From the NCBI GenBank assembly GCA_943788645.1, contig CALSRC010000004.1:62001-126000 (forward strand): 64,000 bases of DNA. Reading direction: 5' to 3'. This stretch comes from UA16 sp002292325. GTDB lineage: Bacteria > Bacteroidota > Bacteroidia > Flavobacteriales_D > Sanyastnellaceae. Within the stretch, counting starts at the first letter, position 1, and the number at the start of each line of letters is the position of its first letter. Positions 27,426 through 36,828 of the stretch are shown here, in pieces. Below the pieces are notes generated by a model, which saw nothing but the letters and a program-made list of their open reading frames with translations, was not told the DNA's origin and did no database searches. The translations under genes and the position numbers were made by a program.

Positions 27426-30231
27426 ATGAAAAAGATTAATTTCCTTTTATTGATGCTCGTTTCTTTCGCAGTGTCGAATGCTCAGTCTCTAACTTTAACT
27501 GTTGACTTGTGTGATGCAACTCCCTCGGAGGTGCGAATGACAGGACCATTTTGGGGCTGGGATGCGATGGGCGGACCGATTGCTGCCGACAACGGTGACG
27601 GGACTTGGACAATCACACTGGATACTCCTTCGGAGAACATGGAATACCTATGGGTTTCTGACGGCGTGCAAGAAAACATCATTGGATTGGGTTGCGCTCC
27701 GATTACTGACGGAGCGAACTATGCAAATCGTTTGTGGACAGTGGGATCTGAAGATGTAACGACTGACGTTTACAATTCGTGCGATCCCTGCGGCACGCCA
27801 CCCGCAGAAACGACATCCGTGACTTTTAGAGTCGATATGAACGATTACTGTGATGAGATCGGTTTTGTGAATTTCAGCAGTAGTGCCAATGGATGGTGCG
27901 GTGCTTGCGCTCAAATGGCTGATATGGGTGACGGAGTGTATGAGATAGCAGTTGATTTGGATGAAGGATCTACCCACGAATATAAATTCACAATCAATGA
28001 CTGGGCTGTTCAAGAGTCATTCAGTGGAGGCGAGTCTTGCACTTCCACCATTGATGGGTATGTGAATAGAACCATCACGGTTGGAGCTGAGGATGAAGTT
28101 TTGGAAACGGTATGTTTTAATTCTTGCGCTGCATGCTTGGGCACGCCTTGTACGGATGTTACCGTGACATGGCAAGTAGATATGTCTGTTGTAGGGGCGA
28201 ACCCTGCAGGGTGTATTCATTGCAGGAGGCTTCCAAGGCTGGGATGCAGGTTCGAGTCAAATGACAGACCAGGGAGATGGAGTTTATTCCTACACTCAAG
28301 TAGTTGCTGCCAATTCTAATCTGCAGTGGAAGTTCCTCAATGGACCGGGCTGGGAATATGAAGAGTCAGTGCCTGCATCTTGTAATACAGGTTCCAATCG
28401 ATTTTATGATGTAGGTAGTGAAAGTGTGGTACTCGATGCGGTCTGCTTCAGCGAATGTGTAGGATGCGACGTTGAAGTCGTAGAATATGCTGTGACATTC
28501 AATGTGAATATGGCCAATGAAACCGTAGCTGAAACAGGCGTCTATCTCGCAGGCGGAGGAAGTTTCGGTAATCCCGGAGACAACGAGATGACAGACCCTG
28601 ATGAAGACGGCATCTACAGCATTACCATGATGTTGGATGAAGGTTTTTCAAGCCATTACACTTTCACCAACGGCGCTTGCGGAGATTGGTCTTGCAAAGA
28701 GAATCTAGCGGGTCTGCCTTGTGGTGATCCCGCCGCGTACAACGATCGATTCTTACCCGAAATAACGGGTGAAACATCCGTCCTCTACTTGCTTTGGGCA
28801 GTGCAGCACAGATGGTACGTGTGAATCAGTTTCCGAGGCCTCTGTGACATTCCAAGTAGATATGAACACGGTTGCTGTTGCAGGCGATGTCACGATTTTC
28901 GGTGGAACATTGAACGGATGGTCTTTCCCTGGCGAGCTCATGGACGATTCTGACGGAGATGGTATTTACACTTACACAGCGACCTTGCCCGCAGGTGGCC
29001 ACGAATACAAATTCGTGAATTCTGCCTCTGATGAGCAGCTTGATCCTGAGTTGGACGCGGCGTGCACGCTGACAACGGGCGGTTTCACAAATCGTTTGGT
29101 TACGGTTGTAGGTGGTGAAGACATGGTGTTGGATGTGGTTTGTTTTGAATCATGTGAGGCATGCGAAACGAATGAAGGTGAGGTGTATGGATGCACCGAT
29201 GAAGGTGCGATTAACTTCTCTTCAGAAGCGAACACCGATGATGGGTCATGCTTGTACAGCACCACGTTCAATGTAGACATGAATTGCGCGGGTGTTGAAT
29301 TCTCCACAGTGCACATCACGGGACCTGTTTGGGGTTGGACGGCTGACATTTTGATGTCGGACGACGATGCAGATGGCATTTACACAATCACGCTGGATGT
29401 TCCCGGACCAACCATTGAGTACAAGTACATGGTCGATTACTGGGCGCACCAAGAGGACCTCATTGACGATGTCAACGAAGGTGCTACATGCGCTCCGGTT
29501 ACAGACGGTTCGAGCTATGCCAACCGATTGGGAGATTCAGGAAGCACAACAGCGGATACCTACGGTACGTGCTTGACGTGTGACGAGGTGAATCCACCAG
29601 TCATCGTTGACGTTGCGTTCGCGATTGACATGAACACAACGGGATTCCCCAACGCAGATTACGATAATATCGTGATCAACGGAAGTTGGAACGGCTGGAT
29701 TGGCTGGGGTCTAACTCTTGCGGATGACGACATGGACGGTGTATTCACCGGGACCCTTGCTCTCGAAGAAGGAACGGTTGTCGAATTCGTTATTGCAGCG
29801 ACAGGACCAGCGGATGGCTGGTCTGGTTGGGGATCCATCTTCAATGCACCGGAAGAGTGTGAAGCGAATCCAGGGTTGCCCATTGGCGCCGGTGGGAGGA
29901 AATTACATCTTCACTGCAGCAGAAGGTGGAGTTGTTGCTTACTGCGCTGGCAGTTGCGCAGCATCATGCCCAATTCCTGGCTGCACGGATCCATTCTTTG
30001 CTGAATTCGATATGAACGCAACCGAGGATGATGGTTCTTGTGCGACAGCAGTGGTATTCGGTTGCATTTATGATGCAGCTGAAAACTATGATGCTGCGGC
30101 CCAACACCGACGACGGATCTTGTGAGTTCGCAATCAATGATTGCCCAGGAGATTTGGACGGAGACGGATTGGTGGCGACACCTGACTTGCTCGGTTTCTT
30201 GTCTGTGTTCGGAACACAGTGCGAGGAGTAA
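27426..30231 (+). CDS. Secreted multi-module protein with CBM20/48-like repeats (four +1 frameshifts)
   Basis: Corrected length about 933 aa. Signal peptide MKKINFLLLMLVSFAVSNA. About seven modules of ~110 residues share V.F.VDMN, a G....W segment, D.DGDGIYT and EYKF, the pattern of glycan-binding CBM20/AMPK-type domains. GCTD repeats and the tail DLDGDGLVATPDLLGFL follow, as in the giant protein at 21.5 kb. Four extra bases break it: in GGG 28209-28211, CC near 28781-28783, GGG 29894-29896 and CCC 30100-30102; each time the next frame continues the same module exactly. I treat it as one gene with sequence errors; a young pseudogene is the alternative. Confidence 0.75.
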
Positions 30232-30254
30232 TCGAACGTTTAGAACATTCAATG

Positions 30255-30287
30255 AAGAGGCCGGTTCCATGAGGACCGGCCTTCTTT
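30255..30287 (+). terminator. Rho-independent terminator
   Basis: AGGCCGGT (30258-30265) pairs with ACCGGCCT (30275-30282), extended by AAG/CTT-like flanks, followed by TCTTT. It closes the frameshifted repeat gene. Confidence 0.75.
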
Positions 30288-30329
30288 ATTGGCTCACATT
30301 TTACTCCTGCATAGACGCCAAACACTTCA

Positions 30330-30337
30330 TACCTTTG
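30330..30337 (+). promoter_or_regulatory. TAnnTTTG box four bases before the ribA start
   Basis: TACCTTTG, then CCTT, then the GTG start at 30342. The spacing is identical to that of ribBA and def and supports the GTG. Confidence 0.6.
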
Positions 30338-30341
30338 CCTT

Positions 30342-30917
30342 GTGAAAAAACTCGTAGAAGCGCGATTGCCTCTATCCCATGGGGCCTTTTCGGTGATGGC
30401 ATTCGGAGATGGAGATGAAATGCATCCGCATGTTGTCTTGCGTTCGAACGTATCAAATGAAGGCACTCCATTGGTTCGGGTTCACAGTGAATGCATGACG
30501 GGGGACGTGTTTGGTTCTACGCGCTGTGATTGCGGAGATCAATTGAATAGAGCATTGGCAAGCATTGCTGAAGAAGGCGGCATGCTCATATATCTGAGAC
30601 AGGAGGGAAGGGGCATAGGCCTTGTTGAAAAACTGAAGGCTTACAACCTTCAGGATCAAGGAATGGATACGATTGAAGCCAATGAAGCACTGGGCCACCC
30701 TTCGGACGGACGATCGTTCGCTGTAGCCGCCGAAATTCTCGAGGAATTGCATGTGAAGTCGATTCGATTACTCACGAACAATCCCGCCAAAATAGAGGGG
30801 CTGGAAGCCAATGGAATTCAAGTAGAGGTAAGAGAACCACTCATCATAGAGCCCTTGAAAGAGAACGCTCGTTATCTGGCGGTCAAAAAAGCACTGATGG
30901 GTCACTTATTGGATTGA
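30342..30917 (+). CDS. ribA: GTP cyclohydrolase II (complete)
   Basis: A 191-aa enzyme that opens GTP to start riboflavin synthesis. The zinc site is intact (HSECMTGDVFGSTRCDCG near residues 46-63), as are RQEGRGIGL near 86, LQDQGMDTIEAN and LLTNNPAKI near 146. Length matches stand-alone RibA of E. coli. The GTG start gives the usual N-terminus (KKLVEARLPLSHG) and follows a TAnnTTTG box. It probably supplies the activity lost from the C-terminal half of RibBA at 16447-17562. Confidence 0.95.
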   Translation: MKKLVEARLPLSHGAFSVMAFGDGDEMHPHVVLRSNVSNEGTPLVRVHSECMTGDVFGSTRCDCGDQLNRALASIAEEGGMLIYLRQEGRGIGLVEKLKAYNLQDQGMDTIEANEALGHPSDGRSFAVAAEILEELHVKSIRLLTNNPAKIEGLEANGIQVEVREPLIIEPLKENARYLAVKKALMGHLLD

Positions 30918-30933
30918 AGAGGTCCGAGTCCTT

Positions 30934-32214
30934 TTACATGGATATGGCGTGCATGAGCTCCATGCAAACTATTGCGCCAACGGTTCCCACCGCATAGCCC
31001 AATACCGCTAACAAAACTCCTACTGGTGCGAGAGCTGGTGAAAAAGCACTGGCTACAATTGGAGCACTTGCCGCACCTCCAACATTCGCTTGTGATCCCA
31101 CTGCGACAAAGAAAAATGGAGCGCGGATGATCTTGGCTACAGTGAGGAGAATGACGATATGGGTGAGCATCCAAATGAGCCCAATTAAAATCACCGACCA
31201 ATAAACGTCCCAATTGTGGTACAATTCCACCACATTCATTTTCATGCCGATGGTGGCAACCAGTATGTAAAGAAATACAGAGCCCAGTTTACTCGCACCC
31301 CGCCCCCTCATAATTCCGAAGACCCCGTAAAACTCAGAGCTATGCCCAAAGCAGTGGCCACGACAACAATCCAAAAGAACCCTTGTTCCAGGCTACTCAA
31401 GTACTGAAACAAAGCTATTGGGGTTTGCTTCAAGGAGGGATGCAAACCATCCCTCAAAGGCAGGTCCTAGCGAATCAGCGGCTAAATGGGCGCATGCTAC
31501 CGAGCCAAAAGCAATGCCTCCGATCACCATCAAATCATTGAATGAAGGGATGCGAGCAATGCCTAACTGGAATTTTTCAACCTTGGCCTTGAGCTCATCT
31601 ACGGCTGAAGCATCAGCCTTGAGTCGGCGATCCAGTGCTGCACTCATACCCGCTCCAACAAGCAAAAAAGGCATCCAGAGATTGGCAACAAACACGTCGA
31701 CGATGAGCATTGCCGAGAATTGGTCATCCGTGGTCTGTGATATTTCTTTCAAGGCTGCTTGATTGGCACCGCCTCCGATCCAGCTGCCTGCTACGGTGGA
31801 TAATCCCCTCCAAAAGGCATCAGGTGAATCCCCTCCAAGTACGTTCGGTTCTATAAAGCTCACGGCCCACAGCGCGAGTGGACCTCCGATGACGATTCCA
31901 ATGGTGGCCGTAAAAAACATGATGAGCGCCTTGGGCCCCAAGTTCCAAATGCCCTTCAGATCGATGCTTAAGCAGAGAAGCACTAAGCTGGCAGGAAGCA
32001 AATAACGCGAAGCCACAAAATATAAATTGGAGCCTTCTCCATCCACCAGGCCGAACGAATTGTACATCGCTGGCATGAAATAACATACCAGTAATGTCGG
32101 TATGATGGTGTAAAATCGCTTCAGTTTCGGCAGCGTGCTGCTGTAAAAGACCAGGGCGAGGGTTGTTATCAATAGGCCCAGTACTACCGCGTCATTTGTA
32201 ATCAATGCGTTCAT
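30934..32214 (-). CDS. DUF819-family membrane protein (two compensating frameshifts)
   Basis: Corrected length 426 aa, ATG at 32214. About ten hydrophobic helices; FRGLSTVAGSWIGGGANQAA-like sequence near residues 140-160 and FVAVGSQANVGGAASAPIVA near the end are DUF819 hallmarks (duplicated GGGAN/GGxASAP sites, related to ion-coupled transporters). As written it breaks twice: an extra base in the run 31420-31423 (a stop at 31393 follows) and a missing base in the run 31323-31326. Between them the third frame reads YLSSLEQGFFWIVVVATALG, joining both halves. Substrate unknown. It converges on ribA. Confidence 0.85.
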
Positions 32215-32252
32215 GGCCTGCAAACTAAGGCTTAATGGCTAGGATAACCAAC

Positions 32253-32281
32253 AAAAAGCCCCGAGCGAACCCGGGGCTTTT
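32253..32281 (-). terminator. Rho-independent terminator after the FKBP gene
   Basis: AAAAGCCCCG (32254-32263) pairs with CGGGGCTTTT (32272-32281). On the minus strand it ends in a T-run and lies 22 bases after the FKBP stop. Confidence 0.85.
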
Positions 32282-32302
32282 CAAAAGAGGAAAATGCTCG
32301 TG

Positions 32303-32974
32303 TTATTGAACGGAGATCAATTCCACTTCGAAGATCAGAGCGGCGTACGGAGGTATTGGACCGTTGGGGTTCGGGTTGGCTCCATAGGCCAATTCTTGTG
32401 GAATAAAGAACTTGGTCTTCCCACCGGGTTTCATCAGCTGTAACCCTTCAGTCCAGCCTTTGATTACGCCACTGAGTGGGAATGAAATAGGCTCGCCACG
32501 GCTGTAAGACGAGTCAAATTCGGTCCCGTCCAATAATGTGCCGCGGTAATGAACGGTTACGGTAGATTCAGCCGTTGGTGCATCGCCCGTGCCTTCATTC
32601 ATATGGGTGTATTGCAAGCCGGAGTCCGTGACTTGTACCTCTTTGTTTTTGGCGTTATCGGTCAAAAAGTTTTCACATTCTGTTCGATACGCTGCACCTT
32701 GGGCTTCTTTTTTGGCTTGGAAAAATTCCCCGACAAGAGCATTTGCGGCTTCCGGAGTAAGGGTGGCGTTTCCGGCCATTTGTTCGGCTAACCCTTTCGA
32801 CATATCGTCTGAAGAGATTTCTTCAAGACCTTGATCTTGAAGGTTTTTAGCGAAGAGAATGCCGAGGGCATAACTAATGGATTCCATAGATGGATCAGGT
32901 TTTTGAGCTTGGCAAGATGTGGCCAGCGAAATGGTTAAAATGTAAAGCGTGCTCGCTTTGAAAAATTGCTTCAT
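32303..32974 (-). CDS. FKBP-type peptidyl-prolyl isomerase, lipoprotein
   Basis: A 223-aa protein. The ATG at 32974 starts a lipoprotein signal (YILTISLATSC, Cys near residue 20); an upstream in-frame start would bury it. A helical FkpA-type dimerisation domain (30-110: ISYALGILFAKNLQ) precedes the FKBP domain (VTVHYRGTLLDGTEFDSSY, FPLSGVIKGWTEGLQLM, GGKTKFFIPQELAYG). It should act as a folding helper for exported proteins. It follows yaaA by 20 bases and ends in a strong terminator. Confidence 0.92.
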   Translation of the reverse strand: MKQFFKASTLYILTISLATSCQAQKPDPSMESISYALGILFAKNLQDQGLEEISSDDMSKGLAEQMAGNATLTPEAANALVGEFFQAKKEAQGAAYRTECENFLTDNAKNKEVQVTDSGLQYTHMNEGTGDAPTAESTVTVHYRGTLLDGTEFDSSYSRGEPISFPLSGVIKGWTEGLQLMKPGGKTKFFIPQELAYGANPNPNGPIPPYAALIFEVELISVQ

Positions 32975-32994
32975 GGGTATGAATTTATTCCTGT

Positions 32995-33765
32995 TTATAA
33001 TGCGCTGGTGTCTCGGGTGAAGACCCAACGGTTTTGTTCTGATAATTGAGCGTCGAAGGCATACCCCATGCCATTGAATTGTTTGAGGTCTTCAGCTTCC
33101 GTTAAGCGGTTTTGAACAATGAATCGCGCCATGGTACCTCTCGCTTGCTTGGCATATGCCATACGAGGTTTGTACTCGAGTCCAACCAGTTCTTTGAATT
33201 CGGGAGTGATTACCCTTCCTGTGAAGGTCTTTGAAATACCTGCTTTGCTGTATTCCTTACTCGCTAAATTGACAATTAGATCTCCGCAATCGCGTTCGAT
33301 TTCATCTTGAATGCGGTTTCCCCAGTAGGCATAAAGGTTGCTTACTTCCTTGGTGACGGACCATTTTAAGCCCATTTCCAAACGATACGGTTGCATCAGA
33401 TCAAGCGGTCGGAGTGCGCCGTACAAGCCGGATAAGATTCTCACGTGGGTCTGGGCAAATTCGAAATCATCATCCGACCATTGGCGTGCATCGAGTCCTG
33501 TATAGACTGCTCCTTTGAAGCAGTTCGCAGCAGGTTTGGAGTTTTCTTCTGTAAAAGGCACACTCCACTGGGCGATATAATCAGCGGTTGTGTCAGCCAA
33601 TCCCTGATTGACTTTCATCAAATTCGCAATTTCAGAAACCCCCAAAGTCTTCAATTTGTCCATAAGAACTTGTGCTTCTTGCAGGAAAATTGGCGTCGAA
33701 ACGTGACACGTTCGTGGTGCGTCATCGAATGAAATCGTCTTAGAAGGTGATAGGAGGACGCGCAT
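32995..33765 (-). CDS. yaaA: YaaA-family peroxide stress protein
   Basis: A 256-aa DUF328/UPF0246 protein. The N-terminus MRVLLSPSKT, LYGALRPLDLMQPYRLEMG near residue 103 and NLASKEYSKA near 155 are family hallmarks. E. coli YaaA limits free iron and DNA damage under hydrogen peroxide. The frame is open to 33810, but the family always starts at MxxLLSPxKT, so 33765 is chosen. A TAATTTTA box lies 9 bases upstream. It forms an operon with the FKBP gene. Confidence 0.92.
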   Translation of the reverse strand: MRVLLSPSKTISFDDAPRTCHVSTPIFLQEAQVLMDKLKTLGVSEIANLMKVNQGLADTTADYIAQWSVPFTEENSKPAANCFKGAVYTGLDARQWSDDDFEFAQTHVRILSGLYGALRPLDLMQPYRLEMGLKWSVTKEVSNLYAYWGNRIQDEIERDCGDLIVNLASKEYSKAGISKTFTGRVITPEFKELVGLEYKPRMAYAKQARGTMARFIVQNRLTEAEDLKQFNGMGYAFDAQLSEQNRWVFTRDTSAL

Positions 33766-33849
33766 TTGGAGGGATAAAATTAGGGGCTGTTCAGGGGCAA
33801 TCCAATTCACTTATCTTCGAAGTTCGAATTCTAAGAAAATTTAACCAAG

Positions 33850-35742
33850 ATGCGTATCATTCTTCTCACCGGTTTATTTTATTCTCTGCTCTTCTGTTCC
33901 CATGTCAACGCTCAATGCGAGGAGGGGGAGATTGCTTTGGAATTTGTTGTGAGCACCGATGGTTGGGGCTATGAAATGTACTGGGAACTCGCTCCTTCTG
34001 GAGAAGCATGTGGAGGTGAAAACGTCATCGCCAGCGGCGGAAACTCAGCGAATGTGGGGTGCGATGGAGCGGGCAATGGGGGCAATGGTGGAACCACCTA
34101 TGACAACAATGCCGTTTATATGGAAGGGCCATTTTGTGTTGCTGAAGGAACGACCCTTGATTTGATTCACGTGGATAGTTACGGCGATGGGGGAAGCGGG
34201 TTCAATCTTTCAATGGATGGTGCACTTTCTGGGATCTTCAATGGATCTGGATACGGCAATATCTGGACTTTCACGGCTGGGGAGAGCTTGTTCATTGATC
34301 ACGATGTTCCATGCGATGCGGCTCCGATTGAAGTTGACGGCCCTTCCGTTACCGTAGTATCGGGAGGAGGGTCCGTCCAACCTGGAGAGGTCAGTCCACC
34401 TGCGGCTCCCAGTGGCTCATGCAATCTATCAGGAGCATGGTGCGGTTCAGATGGAAATGTCAGTAGTTCTGTTTGGTTGACTTTCAGTCCGCTCACCACA
34501 GCACCATTGACCATTACAACATGCTCTGACAGTTCGACCTTTGATACCCAGTTGGCCTTATACCACGTGGACGACTGTGGTGATTTTGACACCTATGAAT
34601 TGGTCGCCTCAAATGACGATTGGTGCGCTGGATATCGGTCGACCATGTTTACAAGTTGCCTCGAAGAGGGTGCCACTTATCTAATTCAAGTAGATGGATG
34701 GGCGGGCCAGACTGGCAACGCAGATGTTTCGGTGTATACTTCTGAGTCGTTTGAAACTTCAGCGGACGCGCAGGTCCGAAACGTCACATGTCCATTGGAT
34801 AAGGACAGTTCTCCAAATGGTTTCATCCTGCCGTTTGTGAATGACGGAGGATGTGATTTTGATTGTTCGTGGACCGGACCAAATGGATTTAGCTCGGAGG
34901 ATAGCTGGATTTTTGATTTAGCCGCAGGCGTTTACAATGCCGACATCACCACAGCTTGTGGAACTTCATTTTCCATAGAGCGCGTTATCTCGGCACCGGA
35001 AGATTGGTCCGTTGATGCGACTGTCACCGAGGCAAGTTGTGAATCTGCCGCAGATGGCGCTGTGGAAATTTCAGTCGAGGGTGCGAGCGCACCGTACACA
35101 TTTGCTTGGGCTGGCCCCAATGAGTTTACCTCGGATCAGGAGGATCTAGCAATGCTTCTTCCAGGTACTTACCAACTGGAGATCACCGACGAAAATGGAT
35201 GCATCTATCCTTTAACGGCATTCATTCCGGAGGTCGAGCCGAGTGATTTTTTCATTGGGAATGACACCATTATTTGCGAAGATGAGCCGTTGCTTTTGTA
35301 TGGTCCACTTGGCTACGACTATGAGTGGCAGGACGGTTCTTCGAATCAATTTTTTTACGTTGAATCCGGATCATTTGCTCCCGGAACGTACAGCATTGTG
35401 CTGAATGGAACCACCACCACGGGTTGTTCTTTTGCCGATGCGTTGATTTTAACGGTTCATGAATGTTCTCTGGGTGTCAATGAAGTCGGGTTGGGCCAAG
35501 CTCATTTGTATCCGAACCCAGCACACGATGCCGTGTTTTTTGAAGTCAATCCAAGTGATCGAGGTTGGCAGGTGACCGCATATGACCTGACCGGCCGTGT
35601 GATAGAGTCAACCAGGTGGATGGGGACAGGGACCGAGATTTTTGATGTGTCATCTTGGCCTGAAGGACAGTATGTCCTGCAATTCGAGGATGATGATCGG
35701 TTCGTAATCCGGCAGTTAACGGTTCAATACGGAGGACGCTAA
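33850..35742 (+). CDS. T9SS-secreted surface protein with type A sorting domain
   Basis: A 630-aa protein with a signal peptide (IILLTGLFYSLLFCSHVNA). Residues 25-150 form a beta domain with DSYGDGGSGFNLSMDG; 150-300 resemble a CUB-like or pre-peptidase C-terminal fold (CNLSGAWCGSDGNVSSSVWL, FDTQLALYHVDDC). A SprB-like repeat (VTEASCESAADGAVEISVEG) lies near 395-460. The last ~80 residues (LYPNPAHDAVFFEV ... LTVQYGGR) are a T9SS type A sorting domain, so it is exported and attached to the cell surface. Ligand or function unknown. Confidence 0.88.
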   Translation: MRIILLTGLFYSLLFCSHVNAQCEEGEIALEFVVSTDGWGYEMYWELAPSGEACGGENVIASGGNSANVGCDGAGNGGNGGTTYDNNAVYMEGPFCVAEGTTLDLIHVDSYGDGGSGFNLSMDGALSGIFNGSGYGNIWTFTAGESLFIDHDVPCDAAPIEVDGPSVTVVSGGGSVQPGEVSPPAAPSGSCNLSGAWCGSDGNVSSSVWLTFSPLTTAPLTITTCSDSSTFDTQLALYHVDDCGDFDTYELVASNDDWCAGYRSTMFTSCLEEGATYLIQVDGWAGQTGNADVSVYTSESFETSADAQVRNVTCPLDKDSSPNGFILPFVNDGGCDFDCSWTGPNGFSSEDSWIFDLAAGVYNADITTACGTSFSIERVISAPEDWSVDATVTEASCESAADGAVEISVEGASAPYTFAWAGPNEFTSDQEDLAMLLPGTYQLEITDENGCIYPLTAFIPEVEPSDFFIGNDTIICEDEPLLLYGPLGYDYEWQDGSSNQFFYVESGSFAPGTYSIVLNGTTTTGCSFADALILTVHECSLGVNEVGLGQAHLYPNPAHDAVFFEVNPSDRGWQVTAYDLTGRVIESTRWMGTGTEIFDVSSWPEGQYVLQFEDDDRFVIRQLTVQYGGR

Positions 35743-36771
35743 GAACTCACACGTCTCCTCGATTTTTTTTCTGCTGAGGTCCCGATGTGTCACCATGCGT
35801 ACTCGTTGGGGCCCAAAGGCGAAACAGTACAATCCCGCTGATTCTGCAACTTTCACAAAGTCGGAAGCGGTGATTCCTTTGGCAATTTCAAAAATGACAA
35901 TGTTCGTTTCGACGGGATCTACGGCAACCACTTTTTTGAGCGACTCAAGTGTTCGTCCGATCATTTTTGCATGCTGGTGATCAAAATGAAGCCGGGGCAA
36001 TTCATGGTCTAGGGCATGATTGCAGGCTGAGGTAAGCACACCAATTTGCCGCATTCCGCCGCCAAATACCTTGCGGACTCGATGTGCCTCAGCAATAAAT
36101 TCAGATGAACCGATCAGGACGGAGCCAGCAGGCGCTCCAAGTCCTTTCGAGAAACACACGGAGATGGAATCGAAGAGTTGCCCGTAGGTCAGCCAATCTT
36201 TCGTTGAAGGAAGTTGTCCATCGGCTCGTGCGATCATGGCATTCCAACATCGAGCGCCGTCGAGATGCAGCGGCAGGTTTGTTTCATCACAGCCCCTTCG
36301 GATTTCTTTGATTGCATCCAATGACCAAATGGAACCGCCTCCACGGTTGCATGTATCTTCAATGCAAACCAACGAGGTGCGTGCATAATGGCTGTCAGTG
36401 GGATTGATTTCCGCCGCAGCTTCCTCCCATGTGAAACGCCCGTAATCGCCTTCAATCATTCGCACGGAAGCCCCAGAATTTCGTGCGATTCCGCCTCCTT
36501 CATAATTGTAAATGTGGGCCATTCTGTCGCAGATGACTTCGTCGCCAGGCCGCACATGCACATTGATCGCAATTTGATTTGTCATGGTTCCTGACGGACA
36601 AAAAAGTGCCGCTTCATGGCCGAACATGGCCGCACAGCGAGACTGAAACGCCTCAGTTGTTGGGTCCTCTGCAAAGACATCGTCCCCCGTTTCTGCGCGG
36701 TGCATCATGTCCAACATGGCCGCAGTAGGCCGCGTCAATGTGTCTGATCTAAAGTCTGCCTGCCATTCCAT
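35716..36771 (-). CDS. ltaE: Low-specificity L-threonine aldolase
   Basis: A 351-aa PLP enzyme that splits threonine to glycine and acetaldehyde. FRSDTLTRPT near residue 6, the GDDVFAEDPT segment near 29, ALFCPSGTMTNQIA near 55 and LHLDGARCWNA near 173 are characteristic. The PLP lysine is expected in FSKGLGAPAGSVLIG near 210. It converges on the T9SS gene and overlaps its end by 27 bases. The start is supported by a TAnnTTTG box at the fixed distance and a TTG 19 bases further upstream. Confidence 0.93.
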   Translation of the reverse strand: MEWQADFRSDTLTRPTAAMLDMMHRAETGDDVFAEDPTTEAFQSRCAAMFGHEAALFCPSGTMTNQIAINVHVRPGDEVICDRMAHIYNYEGGGIARNSGASVRMIEGDYGRFTWEEAAAEINPTDSHYARTSLVCIEDTCNRGGGSIWSLDAIKEIRRGCDETNLPLHLDGARCWNAMIARADGQLPSTKDWLTYGQLFDSISVCFSKGLGAPAGSVLIGSSEFIAEAHRVRKVFGGGMRQIGVLTSACNHALDHELPRLHFDHQHAKMIGRTLESLKKVVAVDPVETNIVIFEIAKGITASDFVKVAESAGLYCFAFGPQRVRMVTHRDLSRKKIEETCEFLASSVLNR

Positions 36772-36775
36772 GCCA

Positions 36776-36783
36776 CAAAACTA
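36776..36783 (-). promoter_or_regulatory. TAnnTTTG box four bases before the threonine aldolase start
   Basis: On the minus strand TAGTTTTG, then TGGC, then ATG at 36771. A TTG lies exactly 19 bases further upstream, a fitting -33 element. Confidence 0.65.
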
Positions 36784-36828
36784 ATCCCACACTCATTATC
36801 TTCAACCCCTCAACCAAAACTAAAACCA

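Noticed and set aside
27426..30231. Programmed +1 frameshifting or phase variation in the repeat gene
   Set aside because: Four shifts in one gene at different 2-3 base runs, with similar breaks in unrelated genes, fit assembly errors better than a programmed site; no slippery heptamer with a following structure was seen.
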